Origin: Nephromyces sp. MM_2019 | Taxonomy: Eukaryota > Apicomplexa > Aconoidasida > Nephromycida | Assembly: GCA_015657535.1 (NCBI GenBank) | Contig: JADHZB010001578.1 | Coordinates: 1-63,892 of the forward strand | Reading direction: 5' to 3' | DNA length: 63,892 nt | Shown here: one piece after another, positions 38,889 through 51,776 of the stretch | How positions within the stretch are numbered: the first letter of the stretch is position 1 | How the letters are laid out: each line of letters opens with the position of its first letter | Made by a program: the position numbers and the translations under genes | Notes under the pieces: generated by a model | The model's input: only the letters and a program-made list of their open reading frames with translations | What the model was told of the DNA's origin: nothing | Databases searched by the model: none

Positions 38889-41800
38889 ATGTCTAACTGT
38901 AATGAGCACTCTCCCACTATAATACCTAGTTGCTCACTTTTACCCAATACATTTAATGATAACAAAATGACATGCACATTGACACATAAACCCAAATTTG
39001 AAGATGAAACTATAGTGACAGATACACACCCACACACACATAACTTTGAAGATGATAATAAATTGACACAAACATACACACACATATCCGACTATGAAGA
39101 TGATAATAAAATCACATACACATTTAACCACACATCTGAAATTAGTTCGGTTTTCCCTATGGTTAATTGCAATCACTGCAATAAATTAATCCCATCCATG
39201 GGTGAGTTATTTACACATTTTAACTACACCCAAATTATGCACACCTATGATTGTGTGTTGGCTTATATAATACACAGATATATATGATCACAAGCCTCGC
39301 ATTACACACACACTTTTTTATCCCTCGAATCTTTCACCCCTCAGTCGTATACTCATATGCACGCATAACATTCCACACACATATATATAATATACATGAA
39401 TATTATATTTTATATACATATACCAACTTATTATACTATAGACACAAACACATATTGTAATATACAAACTAACACTCACACACATCTTGGATACATACAC
39501 ATGCACTCACACACACACGTATCTTCTATAATATATATAAATATATGATGCTTTACACAATTAATAATTTAGATTTCTGTGGGGCATGTGGAAATTTTTT
39601 ATTTAACTCAAAAATTAAGGAAAATTCTGAAAATCAAAACAATGATCATAAAAATAGTAAGAAGTGTGTGTGTGTGTATAGGTGTGTATGCTATGATATA
39701 TGTATGTCTGACATGTATGGGTGTGAAAATAATTATGTGTAATTTTTAAATTCAGCGTTTCGTATAGGCCACTTTTCTACCCCTAATAAGGTAACTTTAT
39801 ATTTGTATATGTCCAATAAGTGTGTATATATATTCCCTATCTATGTGTATGTATACACTTCCTACTTATGAGTGTCTTTGCACAATCTACTCATATTTTT
39901 GTGTGCAGAATCTACTCATATTTTTCTATACACAATCTACTCATTTGTATGTTTCCAGTTATCTCCCATCGTCCAAGAAAACCCACCCAACCCCCACCCA
40001 CACTACATAAAGCCCAAAAATTCTACACACTCAGAGAGTGATATAGTTGGCCTATATGAACATCAATTGGAAATGTGTAGGAGAGATATTAAAAAAACAA
40101 TTTACAGTCATGAAGATTTATTAAAAGATATTACTATGCAATTAATTAATAAATATAAATCTAAATTTACAGTACACCTAATAATTGCTTTAGCCTCACA
40201 AAAAGATTTATATAAAGTACAAAGTCATTATAAGAAATTAGTATCAAATAATATGGTATCTATATACATATCGACTATTAAACAAATGAAGCATATACGT
40301 GAAGCTATCGTTAAAAAATTACACACACAATTGATCAATTCAATAAATATACCACCTAGATTAATATCCACACAAAATGAATACCATGAATTAAACGATT
40401 CACACACACCCAATAATGACAACCCAATACATCATTTATATACACACAACAATGATAATCAAGCAGACCGTTTACATAGACACAATGAAAACCATGAATG
40501 GTATGATTTACACACACACAACAATGACAATCAAAAACACCATTTACAAACACCCACTGATTCACCTGATCATTCTATCACCCACACCCGACAAGCAAAC
40601 CATTATTCAGACATATCTGATACACATTTAACTGAACAAATTAATGAGATATTGAAAAAAAAACTTTTTGAAATATTTGACCGAACTTTACACACAGTAT
40701 TTGTTAATTACTATATAAAAAAAAAATCAAAATTTGATGAATTTTTCCAAGTTGATAATTTCATCATTGAAATATTTAGGGGACTTATAATGATTACACA
40801 GGCTTATAAACTTGATAGATCTGACAATACTGACAAACACACACTCAATCATACACACAATCCTGACCAACACACACTCGATCATACACACAATCCTGGC
40901 CAACACACACTCAACCATACACACAATCCTGACCAACACACACTCAACCATACACACAATCCTGACCAACACACACTCAATCATACACACAATTCTGACC
41001 AACACACACTCAATCATACACACAATCCTGACCAACACACACTCAATCATACACACAACCCTGACCAACACACACTCAATCATACACACAACCCTGACCA
41101 ACACACACTCAATCATACACACAATCCTGACCAACACACACTCAATCATACACACAACCCTGACCAACACACACTCAATCATACACACAACCCTGACCAA
41201 CACACACTCAATCACAAACAAAATCTTGACATACAGACTCATAAGCCTGACCTAGACATACTCAATCACATGGTAGACACTACTGAATTACACACAAGCA
41301 CACACACAATAAAGAGTTCAAATACACATAGACACAATGTATATACCCACAATAATTCATGGAATAATACAAAGGGTTATACATATATAAATACATTAGA
41401 TAATTCAGAAATGTGTATACAAACAACAGAACTAGACAATCAAGATATATCCAAACATAAAAAGCACACAGACACATACAAAACATTGAGCAAAGACTCT
41501 CACACATCTAAAAAAAATAGTCATTTTTTTAAAGCTATGAATAATATATTAAGTAATGCACACCACTCACAACCAAACTCTTATTTAAAATATTTTATTA
41601 GTAAACACAAATTTACTAATAATTCTGTACAAAACAAATTATTGAGATTGGTAACTAACAAATTACACACACAAAATAAGCTACAGATTAATTTATTTGA
41701 CCATTCACACACACAAAATAAGTTACCGATTAATTTATTGGACCATTCACACACACAAAATAAGTTACCGATTAATTTATTGGACCATTCACACACACAA

Positions 41801-42082
41801 AATAAGTTACCGATTAATTTATTGGACCATTCATACACACAAAATAAGTTACCGATTAATTTATTGGACCATTCACACACACAAAATAAGTTACCGATTA
41901 ATTTATTGGACCATTCATACCCACAAAATAAGTTACCGATTAATTTATTGGACCATTCACACACACAAAATAAGTTACCGATTAATTTATTGGACCATTC
42001 ACACACAAAAAATAAAAGCAGTCAACAATTTGAACCAAATGATGATTTAACTACAAGTTTACCCATTGATTTATTTTCTTAG
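38889..42082 (+). CDS. zinc-ribbon protein with four tandem-repeat families
   Basis: Four exons, 38889-39201, 39573-39656, 39756-39790, 39959-42082, giving about 851 aa. Residues 94-110 form a four-cysteine zinc ribbon, C94-x2-C97-x9-C107-x2-C110, split by the first intron between the two knuckles. Before it are three 16-residue repeats of the type YEDDNKITYTFNHTSE (38997-39140). Exon 4 encodes a helical, Lys-rich domain (HQLEMCRRDIKKTIYSHEDL, MQLINKYKSKF, HIREAIVKKLHTQLINSIN), then three degenerate HNNDNQ-type units, an 11-residue HTLNHTHNPDQ array and a 14-residue HTQNKLPINLLDHS array. No signal peptide or membrane span. The family is not recognised; function is unknown. Extra 5' exons cannot be excluded. 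Confidence 0.8.
38997..39140 (+). repeat. 48-bp x3 coding repeat (16 aa units)
   Basis: Three consecutive 16-residue units: FEDETIVTDTHPHTHN, FEDDNKLTQTYTHISD, YEDDNKITYTFNHTSE. Units are diverged, so this array is older than the two further downstream. Confidence 0.85.
40838..41230 (+). repeat. 33-bp x11 coding minisatellite (11 aa units)
   Basis: Eleven exact-length units of HTLNHTHNPDQ, 40,838-41,200, followed by one degenerate unit. Variation is limited to a few residues (NPGQ, NSDQ, one HTLD) and synonymous changes, indicating recent expansion or homogenisation. Confidence 0.97.
41666..42001 (+). repeat. 42-bp x8 coding minisatellite (14 aa units)
   Basis: Eight units of HTQNKLPINLLDHS, 41,666-42,001. 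The first unit differs most (LQINLFD); later units differ by single bases (SYT, SYP variants). Near-identity points to recent expansion. Confidence 0.97.
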
Positions 42083-42913
42083 CATATAAGCGTGTGTGTG
42101 TGTAGATTGTTTATATATATTATCATTTTATATAAATTACTGAGCGTATATAATAGGTGCTCTAATGTTTTTTGTAATATATATGTGTATATATACACAC
42201 CTATATTAATGTAATTATTTTTTGTAAACTATATATATATATATATATAGTCTATATTTTTTAAATAGTATTTTATCAAAATATATTTACACACTCTCAA
42301 CTATTAATTAATTTGAAATTTGAATTTTTTTCTTTTAAATGATATTTATATATTTATATATAACTTTTTCAATAATATATATATATATATATATTATGTG
42401 TAAATCATTTTTAAAAAAATAAAACATTTTGTGTGTGAATATTTTCTAGTATAAATATATGAAATTTAAAAAACAGAGTTTGATTTCAAAAAAATAAAAT
42501 AAAGTTGTCTAGTGTATGATTGTGTGTGTGTTGTGTGTGGGTGTATGTGTTGGTATGTGTTTTATTATATTTGAGTATGAATTTTATATATTTATATATG
42601 TGTGTCTGTGTGAATATATATATATCCACGTGTATGGATATTTTATAGGGTCCAAATTATTTAAGTTTAAACAATTAAATTAAATTCGATTTAATACCTA
42701 AGAAATTAATTTATATAAAATTTTGTAAATTATGTAATATAATATATATGAATACATGTGTTTATTTTAGTATATATATATATATATATATATATCTGTG
42801 CATCGTTTATATTAGATATGTGTGTGTGCATCTTTTAAAGTTAGTGTGTGTTGTTTATAATTAATGTGGTTTGTATATTTCAATGTGTGTAATATCAAAG
42901 TGTGTATGTAAAT
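42083..42913. other. convergent spacer, TA/TG microsatellites
   Basis: About 830 bp between the 3' ends of the zinc-ribbon gene and QCR8. It holds TA runs (e.g. 42,226-42,249, 42,774-42,795) and TG-rich stretches. No gene was recognised. Confidence 0.55.
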
Positions 42914-43680
42914 TTACCAAAATTTATTTCTGATCTCAGATTGAGCATCATACTCCATTTTTTGTATAATAAAATAAGTTAATAGGAAGGGCCATGTCCA
43001 TTGCCACCAACCCGTTGATAACTTTGCCCATATTCTGTCAAAGTCATTAGAAAAATATGTAATTTGTAATTTATATAATAAAGTGTGTGTTTGTAATATA
43101 AGTCTCTACACAATGACGAATGTAAACTGTTCAGCCTCTCAAAAATTTATTTTAAAATGCTCACAAAAATGAATATATATAAACACAAAGAAGTTAATAC
43201 CCACACAAACCACACACACATCACACCCCACACACACACATCACACCCCACACACACACATCACACCCCACACCCCACACACACACATCACACCCCACAC
43301 ACACACATCACACCCCACACACACACATCACACCCCACACACACACATCACACCCCACACACACACCACACCACACCCCACAAACACACACACACAACAC
43401 ATCCCCAACACACACTTCCACCCTCTCTCCCTCCTCTTCTAACACATAAATACCTTGCAGCAGCTGTGTGAAAGTAGGGAAACATTATTTTCTGTTGATA
43501 GGGAGAAATACTTTGCTGTATATACCCTCCCTTGAATTGAATTCTATTCTTCCAAACCAATTCTGCCTCAGGAGGGACTGGGTATCCACTTAGAGGTTTT
43601 TGATCTCTCTTAGGGGCCACCCTCAACGGTAGGCTTTGTCTTCCACCGTTGGCAAATCTTCTAAAGGCTATGGAGGACAT
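42914..43680 (-). CDS. QCR8: cytochrome bc1 complex subunit 8 (QCR8/UQCRQ-like)
   Basis: A small single-span subunit of mitochondrial respiratory complex III. Two exons, 43454-43680 and 42914-43034, giving 115 aa. The family core is GGYIQQSISPYQQKIMFPYF (compare the GxxxYxLSPFEQ..F/YP.F motif of QCR8/UQCRQ), followed by a Trp-rich membrane helix with GWWQWTWPFLLTYFII (residues 84-99) and a charged tail ending near EIRNKFW. The N-terminal ~45 residues, basic with MSSIAFRRFANGGRQ, are longer than in animal UQCRQ (82 aa) and may be a mitochondrial targeting or lineage-specific extension. The intron contains a 20-bp CA-rich minisatellite. Confidence 0.88.
43195..43400. repeat. ~20-bp CA-rich minisatellite in QCR8 intron
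   Basis: The unit CACACACACATCACACCCCA recurs about seven times with small length changes. On the + strand it opens a His/Thr/Pro frame, but that frame is antisense to the QCR8 intron and is not a gene. Confidence 0.9.
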
Positions 43681-44444
43681 TGTGTGTAGGGGAGGGTGTG
43701 TGTAAATGTATTCAGAATGGGGGATATATGTATGAGGGGGGAAGATGTATGTATATGGGTGTGTAAATGGGTATATATGTGATGTAAAATGTGTAGGTAT
43801 TAAGCCATATAAATGATATCTTATGATATATGTAAAATAAACATCTAGAATTATATCGATCATATATAAACTCCGTTAGAGGTGATACATATATATGTTG
43901 TTTTTATGTAGTGTGTGTTTGTAATGTATATGTGCGTGTGTGTGTGTGTAGCGTGTGAGTATAGTGTGTGTGTGTGTAGTGAATGTGCGTGTAGTTTATG
44001 TGTGTGTAGTGAATGTGCGTGTAGGGTATGTGTGTATAGTGTGTGTGTGTCACCCTGTGTAGAGTAAATGTGTGTAAAAATATCTGAGCAAATTCTATAT
44101 GTGTAAAATTATAACCTTTTTTATACAAATACAATTTTTCTAGTTAATAAATTATGTTAAAAAAACATTCTAAAAGTTATAAGATGATATTGAACTATTA
44201 CTTTATATATAAAAATTACAAATATTTACACACACTTCATATTATTTTTAAAAATAACCATCTAAACAATATAATATATACTCATGATCTGAATAAAACT
44301 GCTACATACACACACACACTCATCTGATATGCTAACATAGATTAGGTAAACAGTTACATTTTTTACACACCGACAACTACTCACCAACTTCTACGCATTA
44401 GATACACATTATTTCAAACACCTATAAACATATATGTGTATTAC

Positions 44445-44475
<31 letters not shown>

Positions 44476-44764
44476 GTTATAAATGTGTTATAATTTTTTC
44501 AAGTTTTTATATCAAAAATTGAACAACAAAATTTTAAAATTATAAATCGAACAGTTTGCTCATAATTATGTATTTGTGTATAGATGATATATTTAGTGGT
44601 CTGTGTGTAATATATATATATGTATATCTGTGTATGTTGTAACAAATATATATATATGCTTGTAATTATTTTGATAAACAATTGATATTTTTCACTGAAC
44701 TTTTCTAGCTAAAATTACACATAAAGTATATATATATATATGTGTGTATGTATAAATAAATAAT
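43681..44764. other. intergenic region upstream of QCR8
   Basis: About 1.1 kb, TG-rich on the + strand near QCR8 (43,680-44,090), then AT-rich with TA/CA microsatellites. No exon or RNA gene was recognised. Confidence 0.55.
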
Positions 44765-46176
44765 TTATATTTTTTCTTGAAATTTTCCAGCCAATGATTC
44801 AAACTCTAAGCCCATATTATCTGATCCCTGTAATAAGTCTGATCGAATCGATGATCTTTGCCCCAAATTTGCATGCTCTCTTTTAATAACATGTAATAAG
44901 GTTTGTGTCGATTCTAATATCTATACAGACACATATTTTCACGTTTATATATATATATATTAGCATAAGTATGTATTTATTTAATTTGTAGGATATTTCA
45001 GACAATTATATACATACATATACATATAAGTGTGGGTATATGCAATTATTTTATTGAACCCTAAATATTTGTGTGTGTGTATATTTGATATATATTAATA
45101 CTTGATTGATTGTTGAATGTGTGTATGTGAGTGTAGTTATGTATATATAAATATATATATGTAAAGACTTACCTTCATGTATGCAGCATGAGTTTCACGT
45201 ATTGTCTTGTCATAGTCAGACCTTGCCTTTGTTTTTATATTTAAACTTTCTATAATAAAAGTTAGATGTTATTATACAACTATATACTCAATTTTATACA
45301 CAAATACAGAGATCGATGCACACATACTCCCAGACTCAAATATGTATATTAATATTTATACACATATATATATATATAGATAGGCATTCAGTAATATATA
45401 CCATGCCTTACCATTAACTTTTTGTAAACGATTTGATAATAGGGTCATTTCTCTTTGAATTTTTGTTTTATCAGCTTCTTCCTGATAAAATTTAATTAAG
45501 TACACTTTTATGTACATGCACACATTACACACACACTCACACATAAAACACAAAGACGTAACTACACTCACAGAAACATATCAAAAACATACACAAATAT
45601 ATTACACACACACTCACATATATAAATAAATAAATAAGTGAATTGTTTGTAAGAAAGTATATTCAAACAAATACATTGACAGTCTACACACACATAATAG
45701 ACTAACAATTGCACTGTAACAATACTTGTATATATATATAAATATATACAAATCTATATAATTTAAATTAGAATTAAATTATTTAATCATCTAAAACATA
45801 AATTATATTTGAATTTATTAAAAGTTCAACAACTTATTCTACACACATCAAAAATAATATATTTAATTTAACATAATTTGACCTGATATAAATATATATA
45901 CACTTCTGTTGTGCGTGTACATATATATATGTAATATGTGAATAAATACATATATATATGTAAAATGTGAATACATATATGAGTAATATGTTCACATAAA
46001 ACACATACGTGTGTGTGCAAACAGATATACTTAAATATATAGATATATATATATATGTGTGTGAATTTTACCTGTAGTATATCTTGATGAACTTCCTCAC
46101 GTTTTGATTTAAGCATCTCAATTGATTTGAGGAGTTCATCGTTATATTCTTGAAGAGATTGATACTGTCCCTCCAT
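44765..46176 (-). CDS. SSNA1: SSNA1/NA14/DIP13 coiled-coil centriolar protein
   Basis: A small coiled-coil protein that, in other eukaryotes, self-assembles into filaments and binds microtubules at centrioles, basal bodies and axonemes. Exons in transcript order: 46072-46176, 45412-45481, 45173-45249, 44765-44920, giving 135 aa against 119 in human. Nearly the whole length matches the family: SLQEYNDELLKSIEMLKSKR, EEADKTKIQREM, DYDKTIRETHAAYMK then ILESTQTLLHVIKREHANLG. The C-terminal ~25 residues are a polar extension. The first and last splice sites were chosen by phase; a competing acceptor 6 nt downstream in the last exon gives an unrelated frame and was rejected. Its introns contain CA and TA microsatellites. 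Confidence 0.93.
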
Positions 46177-47822
46177 ATTTCCACCCTTTAAAATTTATCA
46201 AAAATTTTATAATTTAAATGTGTGTTTACAAGATATCATGTGTGTTTGTAAAATTTTAAATTTGTGAATTATTTATATATTTATTTTTATTTTCAAGATC
46301 ATATTAATCTATACATCCACACACACACATACACACACATACACATCTTAATTTATATATATCAGGTATTTAACTCCTTTGAGAGAGGGAAATTATATTT
46401 AATTATATATATGTATTCATATATATATATGTAAATATAACAAATAAATACATTTATCAAATTATAGATACACATTTATATACACATTAATATATATAAT
46501 CATCAAACTCTTAATTTAATTATATATACATATATATATATTTATACAATCATCAAGTTATAAGCAACATATTTATTTATACATGTGCGTTTGTGTAAAT
46601 TTATGAACATCTTTATTTTGACACATATTTACATACGGATGTTTATTAATCTTATTATTTAACAAACTTGCATTACCCTTTAATTTATCTTGTATAAAAT
46701 TAAAAAAAATTATATAGCAAAGTAAAATTATTTTAAGACGTTTAAACAACTGAATACACACTACACAAAAAACAAACAAAACCTCATTTTTACACACTTT
46801 TGAAACCACAAGTTCTTACATCTAATTTACACATAGTTTATTACTTGGAACTGTGTGTGAGTATTTTTACATCTAATTTACACTTAAACTGTTAATTGGA
46901 ATAGCGTGTGTAAGGTTTTACATCTAATTTAAACATTTTTTATTACTTAGGATTGTGTGTGTAAATTTATCATATAATTAAAACACAGTTTTGATATCAG
47001 ATTAGTTAGTCCTAACCCTTCTTATCTATTATTTGATTGCTATATATTTTATTTCTTACTAATAACGCTACTTATTAATTAATATGATAAGATGTATATG
47101 TGTTACTCACATATATATAATAAATGATAATATAACAAACATTAGGAATATATGATAATTCTTACAAACAAATATATTTACTCAATGCCAAAAATATAGT
47201 CAAGCACATTATATACACCATGACCATACACAAAATGTACACACATACTCACTTTGCACACATATACACACTTTGCACACACACATAGTACATACACATA
47301 CACACAGTATACACATATATACTAAACACAAATCTATATATATGTGTAATTTATATATTGGTTGTGAAAATTTTAGTGTATATTCTTATATTTTAATCTG
47401 TTAAATAATTTTGAATAATTTTTTTCAATAATTTATAAAACAATAGGTTGAAAAAATGAATTGTGTGTGTGTGATCTGTGTATATTTGGTGTGTGTGTAT
47501 TGTGAATGTCTGTGTATTTTGTATGTTGTGTATTTTGTCTGTGTATCTTATTTATGTCATGTGTATGTGTGTGTTTGTAAATATAATTGTGTGTGTAAGG
47601 TGTATTGTTTATCTAAATTTCGTAGTGAATTGATTGTACTATGTTTTATCAAGGTTAATTTCGAATTAAATAATTCATTTTCTAGTTTTGGGACACACAC
47701 ATTATATTATAAATTGTGTATGACCAATTATTTATAAGTGTGTGTGTTAGTGTAAGTAAACAGTTTGAATAAAATAAATGTAATAATATGTGTGTATTAT
47801 AAACAATTCTTGAGTTAAATAG
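46177..47822. other. intergenic region between SSNA1 and ankyrin gene
   Basis: About 1.6 kb of AT-rich, microsatellite-containing DNA between two same-strand genes. It holds a three-copy 51-bp repeat (separate entry) and TG-rich DNA at 47,456-47,600. Open frames of Cys/Val across the TG stretch are not genes. Confidence 0.55.
46817..46969. repeat. 51-bp x3 tandem repeat upstream of SSNA1
   Basis: Units start with TACATCTAATTT at 46,817, 46,868 and 46,919, exactly 51 bp apart, and each ends in a TG-rich segment (e.g. CTGTGTGTGAGT). They are moderately diverged. No overlap with a recognised exon. Confidence 0.85.
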
Positions 47823-50800
47823 TCAACCATAAAAATAATGGAATATAAGATAAAGCACCAAATTTACCACAACAAAAGATACTGCGAGTTAAAAATAAAA
47901 TATATATGTGTGTTCATGTATGTATGGGAATATATATATACGCTGTTATGTGTTCATATATATATGTGTGTATATAACTCAATTGTATATTTGTGTGCTT
48001 TGATTTACGTGTGGCAATTATTGTGTTAGTCAATTGTTTAGCCTTGATTCGTTTCTTTTCTTTTTCTTGAAAAAGCTTGGCTGTCAAATTTTACACATTT
48101 TAAACATGTAGCCTTAATTAATTTTTTGGTTGTGTGTGTTTTAATATATTTGTGTGCTTTTATGTGTAAGCGTGTATCTTTATCTTAATTTATCAATAAT
48201 TTGATTACCTTGCTCTACAGCTTTTTCTAAGTATATTTGTTGGGCCTGTATGTATACACATATTAAAGATAGGTATACATTGACTTGTTTTATTGTATAT
48301 ATACACATACACGTATATATATATATGAGTTACCTCAAAGAACTTTTTTATGTCTTTTGTGTTAACTCCCCATTTTAATAATTGTTTCTCCTTTGAAATC
48401 ATTACAAACACACACACACGCACACAAATAGCTCATTAGTGTGTATAGTGTAATTTAAATATCTTTGCTTCAGCATATGCTTTTGTATAGGTATTTGTTT
48501 ATGTGTAGATATGAAACAATTATAAATATAATTAGAGCATAGATGAAAATATGTATTTGTTTAAATGTATTTATAAATGTGTGTGTAGGTATAGATATAT
48601 TTATATATATATTACATCAATATTGAAGAAATAGTCATCTAATTTGCGATAATTTTTATCAAATAAAATATCAGACAAGCTCTCAGGTAATTTATATTCA
48701 CTGCAGAATTTAAACACACCTAAGAAATTACATAAAAAAAATTAGTTATATATATGTGTGTGTGTTTTTATGTAAATGCTATGTATAGTAAATTTTTACA
48801 ATATTACTTGTCAAGCTCTTTTCTAAAATGATTAAATCTCTTTTGATCCTATTATCTGCCTGTAGTGTGTGCAAATGTGTATATATAAATAATAAAGTGC
48901 GTATAAATTTATAAAGAAGGTGTGGCTTAATGTATGTGAGTTTGTAATGAAAATATGTATATAAATATTGTATTATTGGTGTGTGCATTGTGTTTAATAA
49001 ATTATATATATATAATATGTATGCTTAAGTGTGTACCTCAACTTTGGCCTTTCGATCACTCACTAATTTCTAACAAATTTTGTGTGCAAAGTAAAAACTT
49101 TATATTTAATGAAAAATTTTTTTTTATATAAACAAATTACCTCCTCAGAAAGTCTTTGCATCTCTTTAAAATCATAAGGAGTTTGGCCTATAATTTTATA
49201 TAACCAATGTGTGTGTGTAACTTATAAGTATAAGAAAACATGTGTGTATGAAAAATCACTAAATATACATAGTTCATGTATGTAACCTAATGAATTTGGA
49301 GTATCCCATTTGAATCCATTACTTTCTAATAATTTCAAAACTTTGGGTGTAGATTTCTGTGAGTATAGAATTTAAATAAAGGTAATAAAGTCACACACAA
49401 AACCTCTCAAATATAAATATAATTTAATAAATATACTTACATTTTGTATAGCAATGTGTAAAGGTGTGTTACCCTGTTTATCAACGAGTTTTTTTTGAAA
49501 ATTATTTTCTTTTGATAGTTTATCGATAATAGTATTAATCAGGTTTTCATTACTTTGTATAATGGCTAAGAATCTAAACATTTAATACACATAATTTGTG
49601 TGTGTGTGTAAAATGGAGGTACGTATGTGTAGGGAGGGGGTAAGAGGGAGAGAGGGGGATGTGTGAGTGGGTATAGTGGTGTAAATAGTTTTGGCAGTGT
49701 AAGTGGGTTTGAGAGTGTAAAGGTAAGAAAAGGTGAGGCTATAGGTGTGCAGGTGTGTAAGATGGTATGTGTATAGGCGTGGGAGTGTAGGTATGTGCTT
49801 GGGGAAGGGGAATATATAGGTGGAGATATATGCGTGTGTGTAAAAAAATACATAGAATTCTGTAGAATGAATAGATCATTATGTTTGCGTGTGTAAAATA
49901 AATGTGTTAGATTAGCTTACAGAGCGGAAAAACCATTCTTATCTGGCTTAAATAAGTCAGCCCCATTCTCAATAAATAAAATGGCTGTTTCATTTGCATT
50001 GGATATAATTGCCTGCAAGAGGGGTGTAACTTTCAAAGAGAAATATACAAACACATATAATATGTGTTATATATTATATAGACATACATATGCACATACA
50101 CACCTTTATCTTTATTGTATAATTCAAGGTCAGCATTGGCCATTAATAAGTTGTGTGCAAATTCATTCAAATTGAAAACTGAACGTACACAAATTTGAAA
50201 TTAAATTACACAAATCTCTTTTATTATGCCTTTCATCTCACCGGTTGAAATGTGTAGTGCCTACAATACCAAAAAATTAATAATTTAGAACATGTGTGTA
50301 TGTGTATGTGAGTGAATTTGTATGTGTGTATATGTGTATGTACGGGTGTGTATGTATTTGTGTATGTGTGTGTGAAAATATGAAAACATTTTAATAAATG
50401 TTTAAAGCCTGTACATACCGTATCTCCATCGAAATTTTGTGCATTGAAGTTGACCTCGGAGTGTTTTTTTACTACATACGCAAATACCAAATAAATCTTA
50501 TTTAAATTATATACGCTTGTGTGTGTGTTTATATATATAATCCTATCTATGTTTGTGTATAAATATATATATAATTATAGGTATAGTCTAAAGTATGAGA
50601 GTATATATGTCTATATTGAATGTGTATAGGCATGTATATATGTGTGGGATATATATATATATGTCTTACAAATACTAATTATAGAGGGTGCATGTATTCC
50701 AGCATCAATGCAATAAAAAATTGCAGTTCGACCATCATAAGGCTATAGTGAGGAAATAATTTTTTTAAAATGCCAATTAAGATTTAATAAATGTGTAAAG

Positions 50801-51776
50801 AGTATGTAAACAAACAAATGTGTATATTAATATATAATATATTATGTATAATTGAAAGAATTTTAAACTTATGTAGAAATTTATAGGATTGAATATATAA
50901 AAATTTATAATTTACATTTGGGAAATTTACATCTGGTTTCCCAAATTTCAATATAATTTCGATGATTTCAATATTTTGTTCGACAATGGCCATATACAAA
51001 GGTGTTACTAAAAATATAATTTTTGTTAGTATAAAATCGAATATAAACACATTTAGGATTTATTTCTGGGTCTATAAATTTAGCAAGTTATGATCAAGTG
51101 TGTGCTTAAAATTTGGATGTAAAAAATTAAAATGATTTTTATTAAACAAAAACAACAAATTAAAACACAAAGTCTCCTGAGTTTTATAAAATCTGAAATT
51201 TTAAAAAAAATTTAGACCACACATTTAATATATATACACAATGTTTAAATATATATATAAATAAATAACGATATTCATAGTTTATTGGGTGTATTATAAG
51301 ATTAGTTTTATGTGTGTAGGTAAGTTAGGTATTAGCTTCTGAGGAGTTATATATATAAATTGTTAGACGTGCACATGTAAAGATTTGTATGAGTAGATAA
51401 TTGAGCGTGCAAAAAGGAGATGTAGGTACATGTAAAGGAGTGTGCATAAGAGGTCAAAAAATGTGTCAAGAGTTGTATGTAACTGTTTACAGTGATAAAA
51501 GGTGTAGACAACAGGTGATAAGCGAATTGGTCAAGATTAATTTGAGGTATTATACACACCCAGAGATGTCTATATTGTATGCAATTTTGGTTATATTGTT
51601 TAATAAACAAAGATATAATTTTCTTCATACAAAAATGGAGATTATGTTAACTTACACCCATTCGAATTGCATTGTTGCGGATTGTAATTAGGTTCGTTTA
51701 GTAATGAGATAACCTGTTTTGTGCTTCCTTTTTTTATGGCCTTAAATATCGGAGGATCAACTGCTTTCGGTGGCAT
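47823..51776 (-). CDS. ankyrin-repeat protein with C-terminal membrane anchor
   Basis: Seventeen exons in transcript order: 51656-51776, 50916-51007, 50670-50742, 50419-50471, 50242-50260, 50104-50178, 49921-50029, 49441-49573, 49287-49356, 49141-49187, 49037-49069, 48808-48859, 48616-48719, 48334-48390, 48209-48245, 48009-48080, 47823-47881, giving 401 aa. The N-terminal ~285 residues form ankyrin repeats, seen in GLTPLYMAIVEQNIEIIEII, VTPLLQAIISNANETAILFI, NGADLFKPDKNGFSAL and DKQGNTPLHIAIQN. A charged helical region follows (LSEEKLVSDRKAKVEADNRI, LEKAVEQ, FQEKEKKRIKAK). The last ~24 residues, TIIATLSFVVVNLVLYLIFH plus FYG, form a single membrane helix ending four residues or fewer from the C-terminus: a tail-anchor topology with the ankyrin domain in the cytosol. 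Partner and organelle are unknown. Confidence 0.85.

Noticed and set aside
40727..41242. 171-codon minus-strand frame antisense to the 33-bp repeat
   Set aside because: Shadow of the coding repeat; the + frame joins to upstream exons, has a zinc ribbon and a plausible stop.
43157..43471. 104-codon His/Thr/Pro-rich frame on the + strand
   Set aside because: It is the antisense of the minisatellite in the QCR8 intron and runs into the antisense of QCR8 exon 1.
44774..45060. Plus-strand exon-like segment with ANDSNSKPILSDPCNKSD and CxxxxC pattern
   Set aside because: The opposite strand encodes the last exon of SSNA1 with near-perfect family match, which explains the open frame.
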